Shown here: piece by piece, positions 1-7,558 of the stretch
Layout: each line of letters opens with the position of its first letter
Numbering within the stretch: position 1 is the first letter of the stretch
Assembly (NCBI GenBank): GCA_958447915.1
Contig: CAUDCB010000008.1
Location: 1 to 23,934 of the forward strand
Source: an uncultured Collinsella sp.
Lineage (GTDB): Bacteria > Actinomycetota > Coriobacteriia > Coriobacteriales > Coriobacteriaceae
DNA length: 23,934 nt
Direction of reading: 5' to 3'
Position numbers and translations under genes: made by a program
Notes under the pieces: generated by a model
The model's database searches: none
Seen by the model: the letters and a program-made list of their open reading frames with translations, nothing else
Told to the model about the DNA's origin: nothing

Positions 1-67
1 AAATCCACGACAAAGGTTCCTGTCCCCTTCGGGGTGGTATTTGTTTTTGCGGGAGGGCGCGTCGTCG

Positions 68-1693
68 ATGGATGTTCGCTCGTATGGTGATCTTGCCGAC
101 AGTTTTTGGTGGAGGCGCTCGACGCAGACGCGGCGCGGCCCTCTGTACGACACCTGCGTGGTGGCGGGGTTGCTCGCGGCCGCGACGGTTGTCGGCGCGG
201 TGCTCGACCGCCCCGGTCTTGCCCCGAGCATCATGATTGTGTATGTGCTTGTGGTGCAGCTGTGTGCATTTTTTACCTGGAGCCGCCTGTACTGTCTGCT
301 GAGCTCTGCCGCCGCCGTTTCGCTCTACAACTTTTTATTTATCGAGCCGCGTTACTCCTTAACGCTTATCGACCACATCCATCCGGGCATGTTTTTCATC
401 ATGTTCGTGGTCTCGCTCGTGTCAAGCTCGATCGCTCTGGCCCTGCGCCGCGCCCTGGCGCAGGCCGTGGCAAGCGATCGCCGCACGCAGATGGTGCTCG
501 AGACCAATCGCATGTTGCAGCGCTGCGCCGACGAGCAGCAGATTGTGCATGCTGTGGCCACGCAGCTGGCGCGTCTTTCGGGCTGTCCGGTCGTGTGGTA
601 CAGCGCCGACGCCGAGGGCGATGACCTGCTGCCGCGCGCGACGTATACGGCCGTGGGCGATGCCGCGTCGCTGCATCAGCTGGCACCCCAGATGCCGCCG
701 CTGCTCTCGGCTTCGGTCTACGTGGGAACACCGCTCGACGCCACCTTTGGTGGCTCGGCGTTCTACGGTATATACCTGACGGTGCGCTCGGGCGACACCA
801 TGGTACGCGCGGGCGATCCCGCCTCGGTGGTGGGGGTGCTCGCTATTGTCGCCGAGTCCGATGCTCTGTCCTCCGAGGAGCGGACTCTTGCCGATGCCAT
901 CGTGAGCGAAGGCGAGCTGGCACTCGATCGTGCCCGCGCCATGGAGGCCCGCGAGGAGGCGGCGGTGCTCGCCAAGAACGAGCAGCTGCGCGCCAACCTG
1001 CTGCGCTCCATCTCGCATGATCTGCGCACACCGCTCACCAGTATCTCGGGTAACGCCGATGTGCTGCTCGACCAGGGCTCGACCGGCACCGCGGTGCTCG
1101 ATGCCCAGACGCGCCGCAGCATGCTGCTGTCCATTCGCTCTGATGCGCAATGGCTCAACGCCACCGTCGAGAACCTGCTCGCCATCACCAAACTCGAAGG
1201 CGGCGGCATGCATCTGTCAACGACGCTCGAGCTCATGGACGATATCGTCGAGGAGGCACTGCGCCATGTGAACCCGGCCGTGCGCGAGCACGACCTTAAA
1301 GTGGTGGCGTGCGATGAGCCAGCGCTGGTCAATGTCGATGCGCGTCTGATGGTGCAGCTGGTGGTGAACCTGGTGAATAACGCCATCACCTATACGCCCG
1401 CAGGCTCGCATATCGTGATTTCAATTGGCGTCGACGATGGATGCGTGGCGTGCTCGGTGGCCGATGATGGCCCGGGCATTGCGCCCGAGGATCGCGAGCG
1501 CATCTTTGAGTCGTTCTACACCGCCAACCACGGTCTTGCCGACAGCCACCGCAGCGTGGGCCTGGGGCTTTCGCTCTGCCGCTCCATTGCGCTGGCACAT
1601 GGCGGTAGCATAGAGGTTGCCGCGGCGGACCCGCACGGTTCGGTCTTTACGATTGAGCTTCCCGCCGCCGACGTTTCGTTTGATAAGGAGTAG
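68..1693 (+). CDS. kdpD: KdpD-type sensor histidine kinase lacking the N-terminal KdpD domain
   Basis: Membrane sensor kinase of 541 residues, expected to autophosphorylate and pass phosphate to the KdpE-type regulator encoded next. Four hydrophobic segments in about residues 28-127 match the DUF4118 membrane module of KdpD. A GAF-like region follows at about 150-290. The HisKA box is SISHDLRTP with His317. The ATPase part has the N box LVNNAI (about 435-440), G1 DDGPGI (466-471) and G2 GLGLSL (498-503). Full-length KdpD is about 900 residues; the cytoplasmic KdpD/universal-stress N-terminal half is absent here, so it is either lost or encoded by a separate upstream gene outside the window. 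I chose the ATG at 68 because GGGAGGG (51-57) sits 10 bases before it; an in-frame TTG at 41 would add 9 residues. The KdpE start follows its stop by 4 bases, so the two are cotranscribed. Confidence 0.88.
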   Translation: MDVRSYGDLADSFWWRRSTQTRRGPLYDTCVVAGLLAAATVVGAVLDRPGLAPSIMIVYVLVVQLCAFFTWSRLYCLLSSAAAVSLYNFLFIEPRYSLTLIDHIHPGMFFIMFVVSLVSSSIALALRRALAQAVASDRRTQMVLETNRMLQRCADEQQIVHAVATQLARLSGCPVVWYSADAEGDDLLPRATYTAVGDAASLHQLAPQMPPLLSASVYVGTPLDATFGGSAFYGIYLTVRSGDTMVRAGDPASVVGVLAIVAESDALSSEERTLADAIVSEGELALDRARAMEAREEAAVLAKNEQLRANLLRSISHDLRTPLTSISGNADVLLDQGSTGTAVLDAQTRRSMLLSIRSDAQWLNATVENLLAITKLEGGGMHLSTTLELMDDIVEEALRHVNPAVREHDLKVVACDEPALVNVDARLMVQLVVNLVNNAITYTPAGSHIVISIGVDDGCVACSVADDGPGIAPEDRERIFESFYTANHGLADSHRSVGLGLSLCRSIALAHGGSIEVAAADPHGSVFTIELPAADVSFDKE

Positions 1694-1697
1694 CGCT

Positions 1698-2411
1698 GTG
1701 CCGAACTCTGCCGTAAAACCGCTCATCTTGATCGTTGAGGACGACCCCGCCGTCCGCAATCTTATCGTTGCCGCGCTCGAGGCGCACGGCTTGCGCCATA
1801 TGGCTGTGGAGACCGCCCATGCCGCCATCGCCGCCGCCTCATCGCAGGCACCGAGCATTGTACTGCTCGATCTGGGTCTGCCCGATATGGACGGCGTCAA
1901 GGTGGTGGAGTCGGTGCGCGCATGGTCGGGCATGCCGATCATCGTGGTCTCGGCGCGCAGCGAGGACGCGGACAAGATTCGCGCGCTCGATGCCGGCGCC
2001 GACGACTATCTGACCAAGCCGTTTTCGGTCGAGGAGCTGCTCGCGCGTATTCGCACGACGCTCAGGCGCCTCTCGTATGCGCAGATTGGCATGGGCGCGT
2101 CCGAGGGCTCGTTCGATACCGGTGAGCTGCATATCGATTTTGATGCTGGCATCGCCACGATGGATGGCGAGGAATTGCACCTGACGCCGATCGAGTACAA
2201 GTTGCTGTGCCTGTTGGCCCATAACGCCGACAAGGTGCTCACGCACCAGTTTATCCTGCACGAGATTTGGGGCACGGCGACTAAGAGCGATCTGGCGAGC
2301 CTGCGTGTCTTTATGGGCACGCTGCGCAAGAAGATCGAGTCCGACCCCGCGCATCCGCGCTATATCCAGACGCACGTGGGTATTGGTTACCGATTGGTCA
2401 CCCAAGGATAG
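1698..2411 (+). CDS. kdpE: KdpE-type response regulator (OmpR/PhoB family)
   Basis: A 237-residue two-component regulator. The receiver domain (about 8-120) has the acidic pair at 15-16, the phospho-acceptor Asp58 in LLDLGLPDMDG, and Lys107 in LTKPF. A winged-helix DNA-binding domain fills about 135-235 and ends in the typical HVGIGYRL motif. In the Kdp system the phosphorylated regulator activates the high-affinity potassium transporter; the target promoter is not in this window. The start is GTG at 1698, preceded by AAGGAG at 1685-1690, which overlaps the kinase stop region, so translation is probably coupled. An upstream in-frame start at 1617 would lie inside the kinase gene and is not supported. 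The assignment to KdpE rests on the adjacent KdpD-type kinase as much as on the protein itself. Confidence 0.88.
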   Translation: MPNSAVKPLILIVEDDPAVRNLIVAALEAHGLRHMAVETAHAAIAAASSQAPSIVLLDLGLPDMDGVKVVESVRAWSGMPIIVVSARSEDADKIRALDAGADDYLTKPFSVEELLARIRTTLRRLSYAQIGMGASEGSFDTGELHIDFDAGIATMDGEELHLTPIEYKLLCLLAHNADKVLTHQFILHEIWGTATKSDLASLRVFMGTLRKKIESDPAHPRYIQTHVGIGYRLVTQG

Positions 2412-2436
2412 ATCGCCAACCACCATCCCACTATGA

Positions 2437-2501
2437 GTTGCGGTGAAATAGTTCCTGTTTGGTCCTTTGCCAGGCATTTTTAGGAACTATTCCACCGCAA
2501 C
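2437..2501. repeat. Intergenic 20-bp inverted repeat (hairpin) between convergent kdpE and rlmKL
   Basis: The left arm 2437-2456 and right arm 2482-2501 are reverse complements with one mismatch (A at 2446), separated by a 25-base loop. One more A-T pair extends the stem outward. It lies between two convergent genes and could end transcription from either side, but there is no clean run of T after the arms. A REP-like dispersed palindrome is the other possibility. Confidence 0.75.
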
Positions 2502-2505
2502 TTTG

Positions 2506-5064
2506 TTATCTGCCCTTGGGTTTGCTGGCGTAGAACTTTTTCTTTTTGGGTTTGCCTGCGCAGGCAGGCTCGCCGTTGCCGTGCGCCCCTCGGTCGCCGG
2601 CTTGTACGTGCGCGGGTGCCGTTGCGCGAGGCTTGCGAGACGCGGGGTTGCGCAGTTCCTCAACGCGCTCGGCAATTTCCTCGGCGCTAAAGCCGACTTC
2701 GGCCATGGCATCCTCGATGGGCAGGCGGCGCACGATATAGCAATGGTGCACCTTCTGGTTGCGCGCGAAGTCCTCGGGGATGGTCTGCGCCGTAATGTCC
2801 TCCAGCACGACGCCCGCGCGCGCGAGCTTGCGCGTCTCGGGGCGGAAGCCACGCAGGTTACAGCTAAAGATGGCGTGGCCGCCCTGCGCGAGCAGGCGCG
2901 AAACGCCGGCCAAAAGCTCAACATGGTCGCGCTGAACATCCCAGGTGCGGCGGCCCATCTTGGACGAGTTCGAAAACGTGGGCGGGTCGACAAAGATCAG
3001 GTCCCAGCGGTTGCGCGTCTGGCGCTGGTCGCGAATCCAAGCGAGCACGTCGTCGCGCACAAAGTGGTGCTGCGGTCCCACAAAGCCGTTCTGGCGCATG
3101 TTGCGCTCGGCCCAGTCCAGGTAGGTGTTGGAGAGGTCGACCGTCACGGTCTCCTCGACGCCGCCGTCTGCCGCATAGCAGGTGGCGGTACCGGTGTAGG
3201 CGAACAGGTTGAGGAAGCGGCGCGCCTGCTTGGCGTGCTCGCGCACCAGATTGCGCGTGACGCGGTGGTCCAAGAAGATGCCTACGTCCAGGTAGTCGTC
3301 AAAGTTGACGGCAAAGGTAAGACCGCCTTCCTCGATGAGCGGCAGGCGACGGCGCGCGATGTTGGCGCGCTCGCTCGAGCCGCCCTTGCCGGCGCCCTGC
3401 TTGCCGTACTGCGAGCCACCGCGCGAACGCATGCGGGCCTTGGCGTGCACGTGCTCGGCCGGAACATCCAGGATGCGCGGCGCGATGGCCAAGATGTCGA
3501 GCATGCGGGCCTGGGCGAGCGCGGGGTCGATGGTCTTGGGCGCGGCGTATTCGGCGATGACGAGCCAGCGGCCCGGCGTCTGCGGGCAGCCCTCGTACAG
3601 ATCGATGGCGGCGGAGTAATCGGGCAGGTCGGCATCGTAGACGCGGTAGCAGCTTACGCCCTCGCGCTTGGCCCACTTGCGACGCAGACGGGCGTTCTTA
3701 CGCAGGCGGTTGGCGAACTGCTCGGACTCGGGGATGAGCACGGGCAGCGGCTTGCCGTCACCCAGGTCGAGCATGGCGGCAGGTTCGGGCATGGGGGCGT
3801 TGGCGGCTTCGTTTTCGGCATCCGCGGCCTGCTCCTCGGCATCCGCGCTGGTCGCATCTTCAAATGTTGCGGCGGCATGGTCGAGCGAGGGCCAAACCTC
3901 AATAGTCGCCTCTTCGTTGTTGGGCATGACGGCGATGGAGTGCGCGGGCTCGGCATGGAGTGCGCGGGCCATAAGGCCGTCGCGGGCGAGGGCGGCGACC
4001 GGCGCGGCGGTAAGCTCGGGTGCGCGGCGCAGCTCGCCGACCAGCGTCATGGTGTCATGCATTAGCGAAAGCGGCGTCTCGGTCGTATCCGCGACAAAGG
4101 CGGCACCGGCGACGGCGCCCGCATGGTCCAGCACGGTGGCGGGTTTGGCGGCGCAAAAATCGACAAAGCGCTTGTAGCCGGCGCACTTGACCATACGTTC
4201 GGCGGTTTTGCGGGCGGCGGGGTCGATGTCTACGGCAACGATGCGCACTTGGCGCTCGCGCGCTGCCGTCTCGCGCTCGCGTGCCTCGGCAAGCAGCTGC
4301 TCCCATAGGGCGGCATCGTGCAGCTGCCAGCCCTCAAAGCCCCAGCGCTCGCGTACGGCGCCCGGGGCGCGGTCGGTCAGAATGCTCACGGCCTCCAGCA
4401 GCAGACCGCCGCCGGCACACGAGGCGTCGATCAGCGTGGGCAGGGCTTCGTTCTCGTAATCGTCGGCCGTCAGCTCGCGCTCGCATAGCGCGGTCCAGCC
4501 GACCTGCGCCAGCACCAGAGCGGCGTAGTCGGGGCGTAGCACGTGCGCGCCCTCGCCGGCACGGGTAGCCGCGGGCGGCAGGCGCTTGAACAGCGGGTTG
4601 CCCGAAAGGTCCAGGCTTATACTCGCGCGGCGCTGGCGTAGCGAAAGCAGCAGGTGGACATCGGGGTCGGCAGCATCGACATCGGCGCGACGGCCTGTGG
4701 TCTCGGCCAGACGGTCGCACAGCGCGTCCTTGGCGCGCAGGGCCGAGAAGCGCGTGTTGCGCAGCTGCTCGGTCACGCCGCGGGCGGTGATGGCGATGGT
4801 GGCGCCGGGGCGGATGACGGTCTCCCAGGCGATGTCGTAAACGCTGTCGTACAGCTCGTCGGCATCCTGCGCCTCAAAGCGCCCGAGCACCACGAACACA
4901 CGGCTCGCCAGGCGCGACCACAGGCAGGCGCGGTAGCCTTCTTCGAGCTCGCCCTCAAACGTAGCACGGCCCTTTAAGCGGCGGACATGCGAAAGCCCGA
5001 GCCACTTGAGCTCGTCGGCGAGTGCGGATTCAAAGCCCTCGGGGCAGCTTGCATAAAATTCCAT
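2506..5064 (-). CDS. rlmKL: Fused 23S rRNA methyltransferase RlmKL, RlmL half degenerate
   Basis: An 852-residue protein with the RlmKL order: N-terminal THUMP region (about 1-155), RlmL-like methyltransferase (about 160-370), then RlmK-like methyltransferase (about 445-785). In E. coli the two halves make m2G2445 and m7G2069 in 23S rRNA. The RlmK half is intact: LNLFAYTGTAT (618-628) and the DPPTFSN motif (693-699). The RlmL half is not: motif I reads DASCAGGG (213-220) instead of D-P-x-C-G-S-G-T, and the NPPYG catalytic motif is missing from the place it belongs (about 322-335). A 60-residue Ala/Glu-rich linker (about 373-430) and a basic Lys-rich tail (about 803-852) make it longer than the roughly 700-residue E. 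coli protein. The start at 5064 is chosen for the native MEFYASCPEG N terminus and the AGAGG upstream. Confidence 0.9.
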   Translation of the reverse strand: MEFYASCPEGFESALADELKWLGLSHVRRLKGRATFEGELEEGYRACLWSRLASRVFVVLGRFEAQDADELYDSVYDIAWETVIRPGATIAITARGVTEQLRNTRFSALRAKDALCDRLAETTGRRADVDAADPDVHLLLSLRQRRASISLDLSGNPLFKRLPPAATRAGEGAHVLRPDYAALVLAQVGWTALCERELTADDYENEALPTLIDASCAGGGLLLEAVSILTDRAPGAVRERWGFEGWQLHDAALWEQLLAEARERETAARERQVRIVAVDIDPAARKTAERMVKCAGYKRFVDFCAAKPATVLDHAGAVAGAAFVADTTETPLSLMHDTMTLVGELRRAPELTAAPVAALARDGLMARALHAEPAHSIAVMPNNEEATIEVWPSLDHAAATFEDATSADAEEQAADAENEAANAPMPEPAAMLDLGDGKPLPVLIPESEQFANRLRKNARLRRKWAKREGVSCYRVYDADLPDYSAAIDLYEGCPQTPGRWLVIAEYAAPKTIDPALAQARMLDILAIAPRILDVPAEHVHAKARMRSRGGSQYGKQGAGKGGSSERANIARRRLPLIEEGGLTFAVNFDDYLDVGIFLDHRVTRNLVREHAKQARRFLNLFAYTGTATCYAADGGVEETVTVDLSNTYLDWAERNMRQNGFVGPQHHFVRDDVLAWIRDQRQTRNRWDLIFVDPPTFSNSSKMGRRTWDVQRDHVELLAGVSRLLAQGGHAIFSCNLRGFRPETRKLARAGVVLEDITAQTIPEDFARNQKVHHCYIVRRLPIEDAMAEVGFSAEEIAERVEELRNPASRKPRATAPAHVQAGDRGAHGNGEPACAGKPKKKKFYASKPKGR

Positions 5065-5091
5065 GGGTGACCTCTCTGGTTGCGTCGCTCC

Positions 5092-5097
5092 ATTATA
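5092..5097 (-). promoter_or_regulatory. Probable -10 box of the rlmKL promoter
   Basis: Read on the minus strand this is a perfect TATAAT, 27 bases upstream of the rlmKL start codon. No good -35 hexamer is visible at 16-18 bases; the nearest candidate, TGGCAA at 5113-5118, is weak and lies at 15 bases. The call rests on the perfect -10 and its position. Confidence 0.5.
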
Positions 5098-5315
5098 TGA
5101 TGGATGCTTCGTTTGCCATCGCCCTCGAAAGGAACCCATATGATTGATGCGTGCCCCTTGATTCCCATTTTCATTGCAACAGCCTCAGGACTCGGGGCCT
5201 CGCACAGGCTCCCGCCGCCTTACAGAACTGAAAGCTGGGCGTAGGGCAAATCCATGGCACGTGACCTGCGATTGCTCGGCCATAGATGGCGTAATCGAGG
5301 CTAAGGGAGGGCATC

Positions 5316-5465
5316 ATGCGCAAGGGAAACGAGAGCTGGTTCTGGCACGCGAACGACATGGTGGCGGCGGGCGACATGAACCCCGTGGTCCGCGTCCTGT
5401 GGGCCGCGCTCATCGTAGGCATCGGCGTCGCGACGATGGCCACGCTCTGGATCGTCACGAGGTAG
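5316..5465 (+). CDS. Small single-helix membrane protein of unknown function (49 aa)
   Basis: An ATG at 5316 is preceded by AAGGGAGG at 5303-5310, a near-ideal ribosome binding site with 5 bases of spacing. The 49-residue product starts with a polar, Trp-rich segment (MRKGNESWFWHANDMVAAGD), followed by one hydrophobic stretch at about residues 24-46 (VVRVLWAALIVGIGVATMAT) and a short C-terminal end. That is the form of a one-pass inner-membrane microprotein. It lies 250 bp from the rlmKL start, diverging from it, and runs convergent with the HAD gene, whose stop is 52 bases away. I do not recognise a family and give no function. Evidence that it is real: strong RBS, coherent membrane segment, and an open frame that keeps the local codon bias. 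It is short enough that automatic gene finders often miss it. Confidence 0.6.
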   Translation: MRKGNESWFWHANDMVAAGDMNPVVRVLWAALIVGIGVATMATLWIVTR

Positions 5466-5517
5466 CGCGCCACGAACGGATGATGAGGCACGCGGCGCAT
5501 GCCACGCTGGCGGAACC

Positions 5518-6345
5518 CTAGCCTCGCTGCTGGACAATCTGTTCGATGAGCTTCGCGACGGAGTCCTCGGCTGCGTTCCCGATCAGGTGATGGGCCGCGG
5601 CCTTCGCCTCTGGCATCGCGCCCGCGACTGCGTAGGAGTTCGGCACCTTATCGAGGAGCGTCACGTCGTTTTCCGAGTCTCCGATAAAAGCGACCTCGTC
5701 CAGCGTGACCCCAAGGCTGCCGAGAAGCGCGTCGAGTCCGTTTACCTTGCTCCAGCCAGCCGGAACAACATCGAGGAAGAATGGGACGGGCGAGGGGAAA
5801 TCAAGTTCTGGGCAGGCTTCCTTGCATCGACTCCGAACGACTTCCGTCGGGGCGGAGCTGACGTTGACGAAGATGCCGGCGGTTATGACGTCACGGTTCG
5901 TGGGCACGTCTCCGAGCGCCATGTCTCTTCCGGAGTCCTTAACGACTTCCAAGGCGAATTCGTCGCCAGGCTCGACGGCGCAGAGGAACTGCTCGCAGCG
6001 CTTGCCTGTCTCATCGACATCGGCGACTAGCCAGAGTGACGTCCCCGCGTAGGGGCGTACAGCGCTATCGAGCTTGACGAGGGCCTCCGTCGAGAGCGTC
6101 TTTTTGAACACGAGTTCGCCGCTGGAGAAGACCTTCTTTCCGTTGGCCATGATGCCGGTCGAGAAACAGCGCGCGTCGCCGTCAAAGGCATCGGCCAGGT
6201 CGGCGTAGTCGCGCCCGCTTGCGGGGCCGAACGCGATGCCCGCATCGAGCGCCGAAAGAATCGCGCTGTGCGTGCGCTCCGATACGACCCTTGAGCCAAA
6301 CGGCAACAGGGTCCCATCCATGTCTGCGAGGATGAGCTTTATCAA
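5518..6345 (-). CDS. Cof-type HAD-IIB phosphatase
   Basis: A 275-residue haloacid-dehalogenase-superfamily hydrolase of the Cof (IIB) type, expected to remove phosphate from a sugar phosphate or similar metabolite in the cytoplasm. All four motifs are present: DMDGT with nucleophile Asp8 and acid/base Asp10, ASGR (42-45), Lys200 in WSKVNG, and GDSEND (222-227) for magnesium. The start is set at a TTG (6345): it follows GGGAGGA at 6350-6356 and gives the N terminus MIKLILADMDGTLL usual for this family. An ATG at 6372 would add 9 charged residues and has no RBS. It follows the rpiR stop by 49 bases on the same strand, so the two are probably cotranscribed and the phosphatase may set the level of the regulator's ligand. 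The substrate is not predictable. Confidence 0.85.
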   Translation of the reverse strand: MIKLILADMDGTLLPFGSRVVSERTHSAILSALDAGIAFGPASGRDYADLADAFDGDARCFSTGIMANGKKVFSSGELVFKKTLSTEALVKLDSAVRPYAGTSLWLVADVDETGKRCEQFLCAVEPGDEFALEVVKDSGRDMALGDVPTNRDVITAGIFVNVSSAPTEVVRSRCKEACPELDFPSPVPFFLDVVPAGWSKVNGLDALLGSLGVTLDEVAFIGDSENDVTLLDKVPNSYAVAGAMPEAKAAAHHLIGNAAEDSVAKLIEQIVQQRG

Positions 6346-6394
6346 GGGGTCCTCCCGTTTCGGTCTGGGCATCGGTGCGCCGGCGTGCGTCGTC

Positions 6395-7258
6395 CTAGCT
6401 GTATTGCTTGTCTCCCATGAGATTCTTCGAGATGATCCTGTTAAACTCTACCGGGTCATCCCAGCAAGAGGTCAGGAAGAGGAACAGCAGCTCGATGACG
6501 AAGTTGATCGAGCTGTGCGAGAAGGCGATCTCGGTTCCGGTGATGGCCTGATCTCGCGAGATGGCTCGGATGATATGCGTGGCACGCTTCGCGAGCGGCG
6601 TATCCGGGTTGTCTGTGATCATGATGATGGGGGTGTTCGAATCCTCGGCAGAGTCGAATATGTTGACGAGGCGCTTCGAGTATCCGGACGTCGAAATGAC
6701 GAGCAGAACGTCATTCTCCTTGAGACTGGTTGCGACGGAGACCATGGCTTCGGTGGTACTGGGGCAAAACGCTCTGACTCCAACCTGCGAGAGCTTGAAC
6801 GCCGCGTTTACGCCCATGTTAATCGAGTTGCCGACGCCCGCGATCAGGACGAGGTTGGCGTTGTGGAGCAGATTGACGACTGCCGAAAAGTCATCGGAGT
6901 CAATGAGCGAGGCGGTTTGGGAGAGCTCCTTGACCTTGTGAGACAGGACGTACTTGATGGAGCCCTCGACGTCGTCCAGAGTAATCCTGCCGTCCGTGGC
7001 CTTTTCTTCGCCGGATGCCCTGCTGATGGATATGCCGAGCGCCAGACGCATGTCCGAATAGGTTCGGTAGTCAAGCGTCCTTGCGAATCTCGAAACAGAC
7101 GCCGGTGACGTACCGGTTTCTGCGGCGAGTTCGCGGACGGTCATCGTTGCGACATCCGACGGGTGGTCGAGCACATACGTTGCGATTGCCTTCTCCGAGG
7201 GGGATAGGCTGCTCATGACCGCGCAGATGTGGCTGAGCACATCCCCTGTCTTATCCAT
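6395..7258 (-). CDS. RpiR-family transcriptional regulator (HTH plus SIS domain)
   Basis: A 287-residue regulator. The N-terminal HTH_6 domain (about 1-77) contains the helix-turn-helix TVRELAAETGTSPASVSRFA. A SIS sugar-phosphate-binding domain follows at about 125-260, with GVGNS (141-145) and STSGYSKR (189-196), the usual sugar-isomerase phosphate loop. Members of this family sense phosphosugars and act as repressors or activators. The ATG at 7258 has AAGGAG 5-10 bases upstream. The gene diverges from the MFS/aldolase/PTS run, and the 300-bp gap between them holds several TGAAAC/GTTTCA palindromes, so it very likely controls that run and itself. The HAD gene lies downstream on the same strand. 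Confidence 0.88.
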   Translation of the reverse strand: MDKTGDVLSHICAVMSSLSPSEKAIATYVLDHPSDVATMTVRELAAETGTSPASVSRFARTLDYRTYSDMRLALGISISRASGEEKATDGRITLDDVEGSIKYVLSHKVKELSQTASLIDSDDFSAVVNLLHNANLVLIAGVGNSINMGVNAAFKLSQVGVRAFCPSTTEAMVSVATSLKENDVLLVISTSGYSKRLVNIFDSAEDSNTPIIMITDNPDTPLAKRATHIIRAISRDQAITGTEIAFSHSSINFVIELLFLFLTSCWDDPVEFNRIISKNLMGDKQYS

Positions 7259-7327
7259 GGTTACTCCTTGGTCCTAGCTTGCTTTGTATCTTAGGTCAAG
7301 AGAGGTGAAAATTAAGCAAAATGTTTC

Positions 7328-7358
7328 ATCAGCGGTGAAATAGCGTTTCACCGCTGAT
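7328..7358. promoter_or_regulatory. Perfect 13-bp palindrome, candidate RpiR operator proximal to rpiR
   Basis: ATCAGCGGTGAAA at 7328-7340 and its exact reverse complement at 7346-7358 are separated by TAGCG. The centre contains GTGAAA...TTTCAC. It lies 70 bases upstream of the rpiR start codon, where an autoregulatory site would be expected. The 11-mer CGGTGAAATAG also occurs in the hairpin at 2437-2501, so a repeat origin cannot be excluded. Confidence 0.55.
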
Positions 7359-7362
7359 TTCC

Positions 7363-7376
7363 TACCGTTCACGGTA
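7363..7376. promoter_or_regulatory. Short palindrome TACCGT-TC-ACGGTA
   Basis: Perfect 6-bp arms with a 2-base centre in the rpiR/MFS divergent region. Its core ACCGTTCACGG recurs exactly at 15996-16006, upstream of the first transaldolase operon. A shared regulator is possible, but the assignment is a guess. Confidence 0.35.
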
Positions 7377-7426
7377 AATCGGTACTTCCTCGGCGCAATC
7401 CCAGCTTGAGCTGCTATCTTATGAGT

Positions 7427-7496
7427 CGTGAAACAACGGCACGAAAACGATGAAACAACAGAACATTGTTTCAACGCCTCGCAACTCCGTTTCACG
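7427..7496. promoter_or_regulatory. Nested TGAAAC/GTTTCA boxes upstream of the MFS operon
   Basis: Two nested inverted repeats. The outer arms are CGTGAAAC (7427-7434) and GTTTCACG (7489-7496). The inner arms are TGAAACAA (7451-7458) and TTGTTTCA (7466-7473), with a 7-base spacer. They end 62 bases upstream of the MFS start codon. Repeated TGAAAC half-sites of this kind are plausible RpiR-family operators. I could not identify a convincing -35/-10 pair here. Confidence 0.55.
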
Positions 7497-7558
7497 CTAG
7501 ATGGTGAATCACTTCGAAGCCCAGACAGGCACCCGGCGAGCAAGAAGGGAGAAGCACG

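Noticed and set aside
10..34. GACAAAGGTTCCTGTCCCC at the window start, similar to GACAAAGGTACCCCC at 20291
   Set aside because: The match is short and partial, and one copy lies at the window edge; not enough to call a repeat.
41..67. TTG start adding 9 residues to the KdpD-type kinase
   Set aside because: The ATG at 68 has a stronger, well-spaced RBS and gives a sensible N terminus.
2467..4065. Long open frame on the plus strand across rlmKL
   Set aside because: It is antisense to the well-supported RlmKL gene, has no RBS, and its protein is low-complexity; a high-GC shadow frame.
5140..5244. Short plus-strand frame (34 codons) with AAAGGA upstream, between rlmKL and the microprotein
   Set aside because: It has an acceptable RBS but no recognisable domain or membrane segment of usual form, and may be a chance frame or a gene relic. 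Not supported well enough to list.
5254..5304. 16-codon frame ending at the RBS of the 49-residue microprotein (possible leader peptide)
   Set aside because: Too short, weak RBS, no amino-acid bias that would suggest attenuation.
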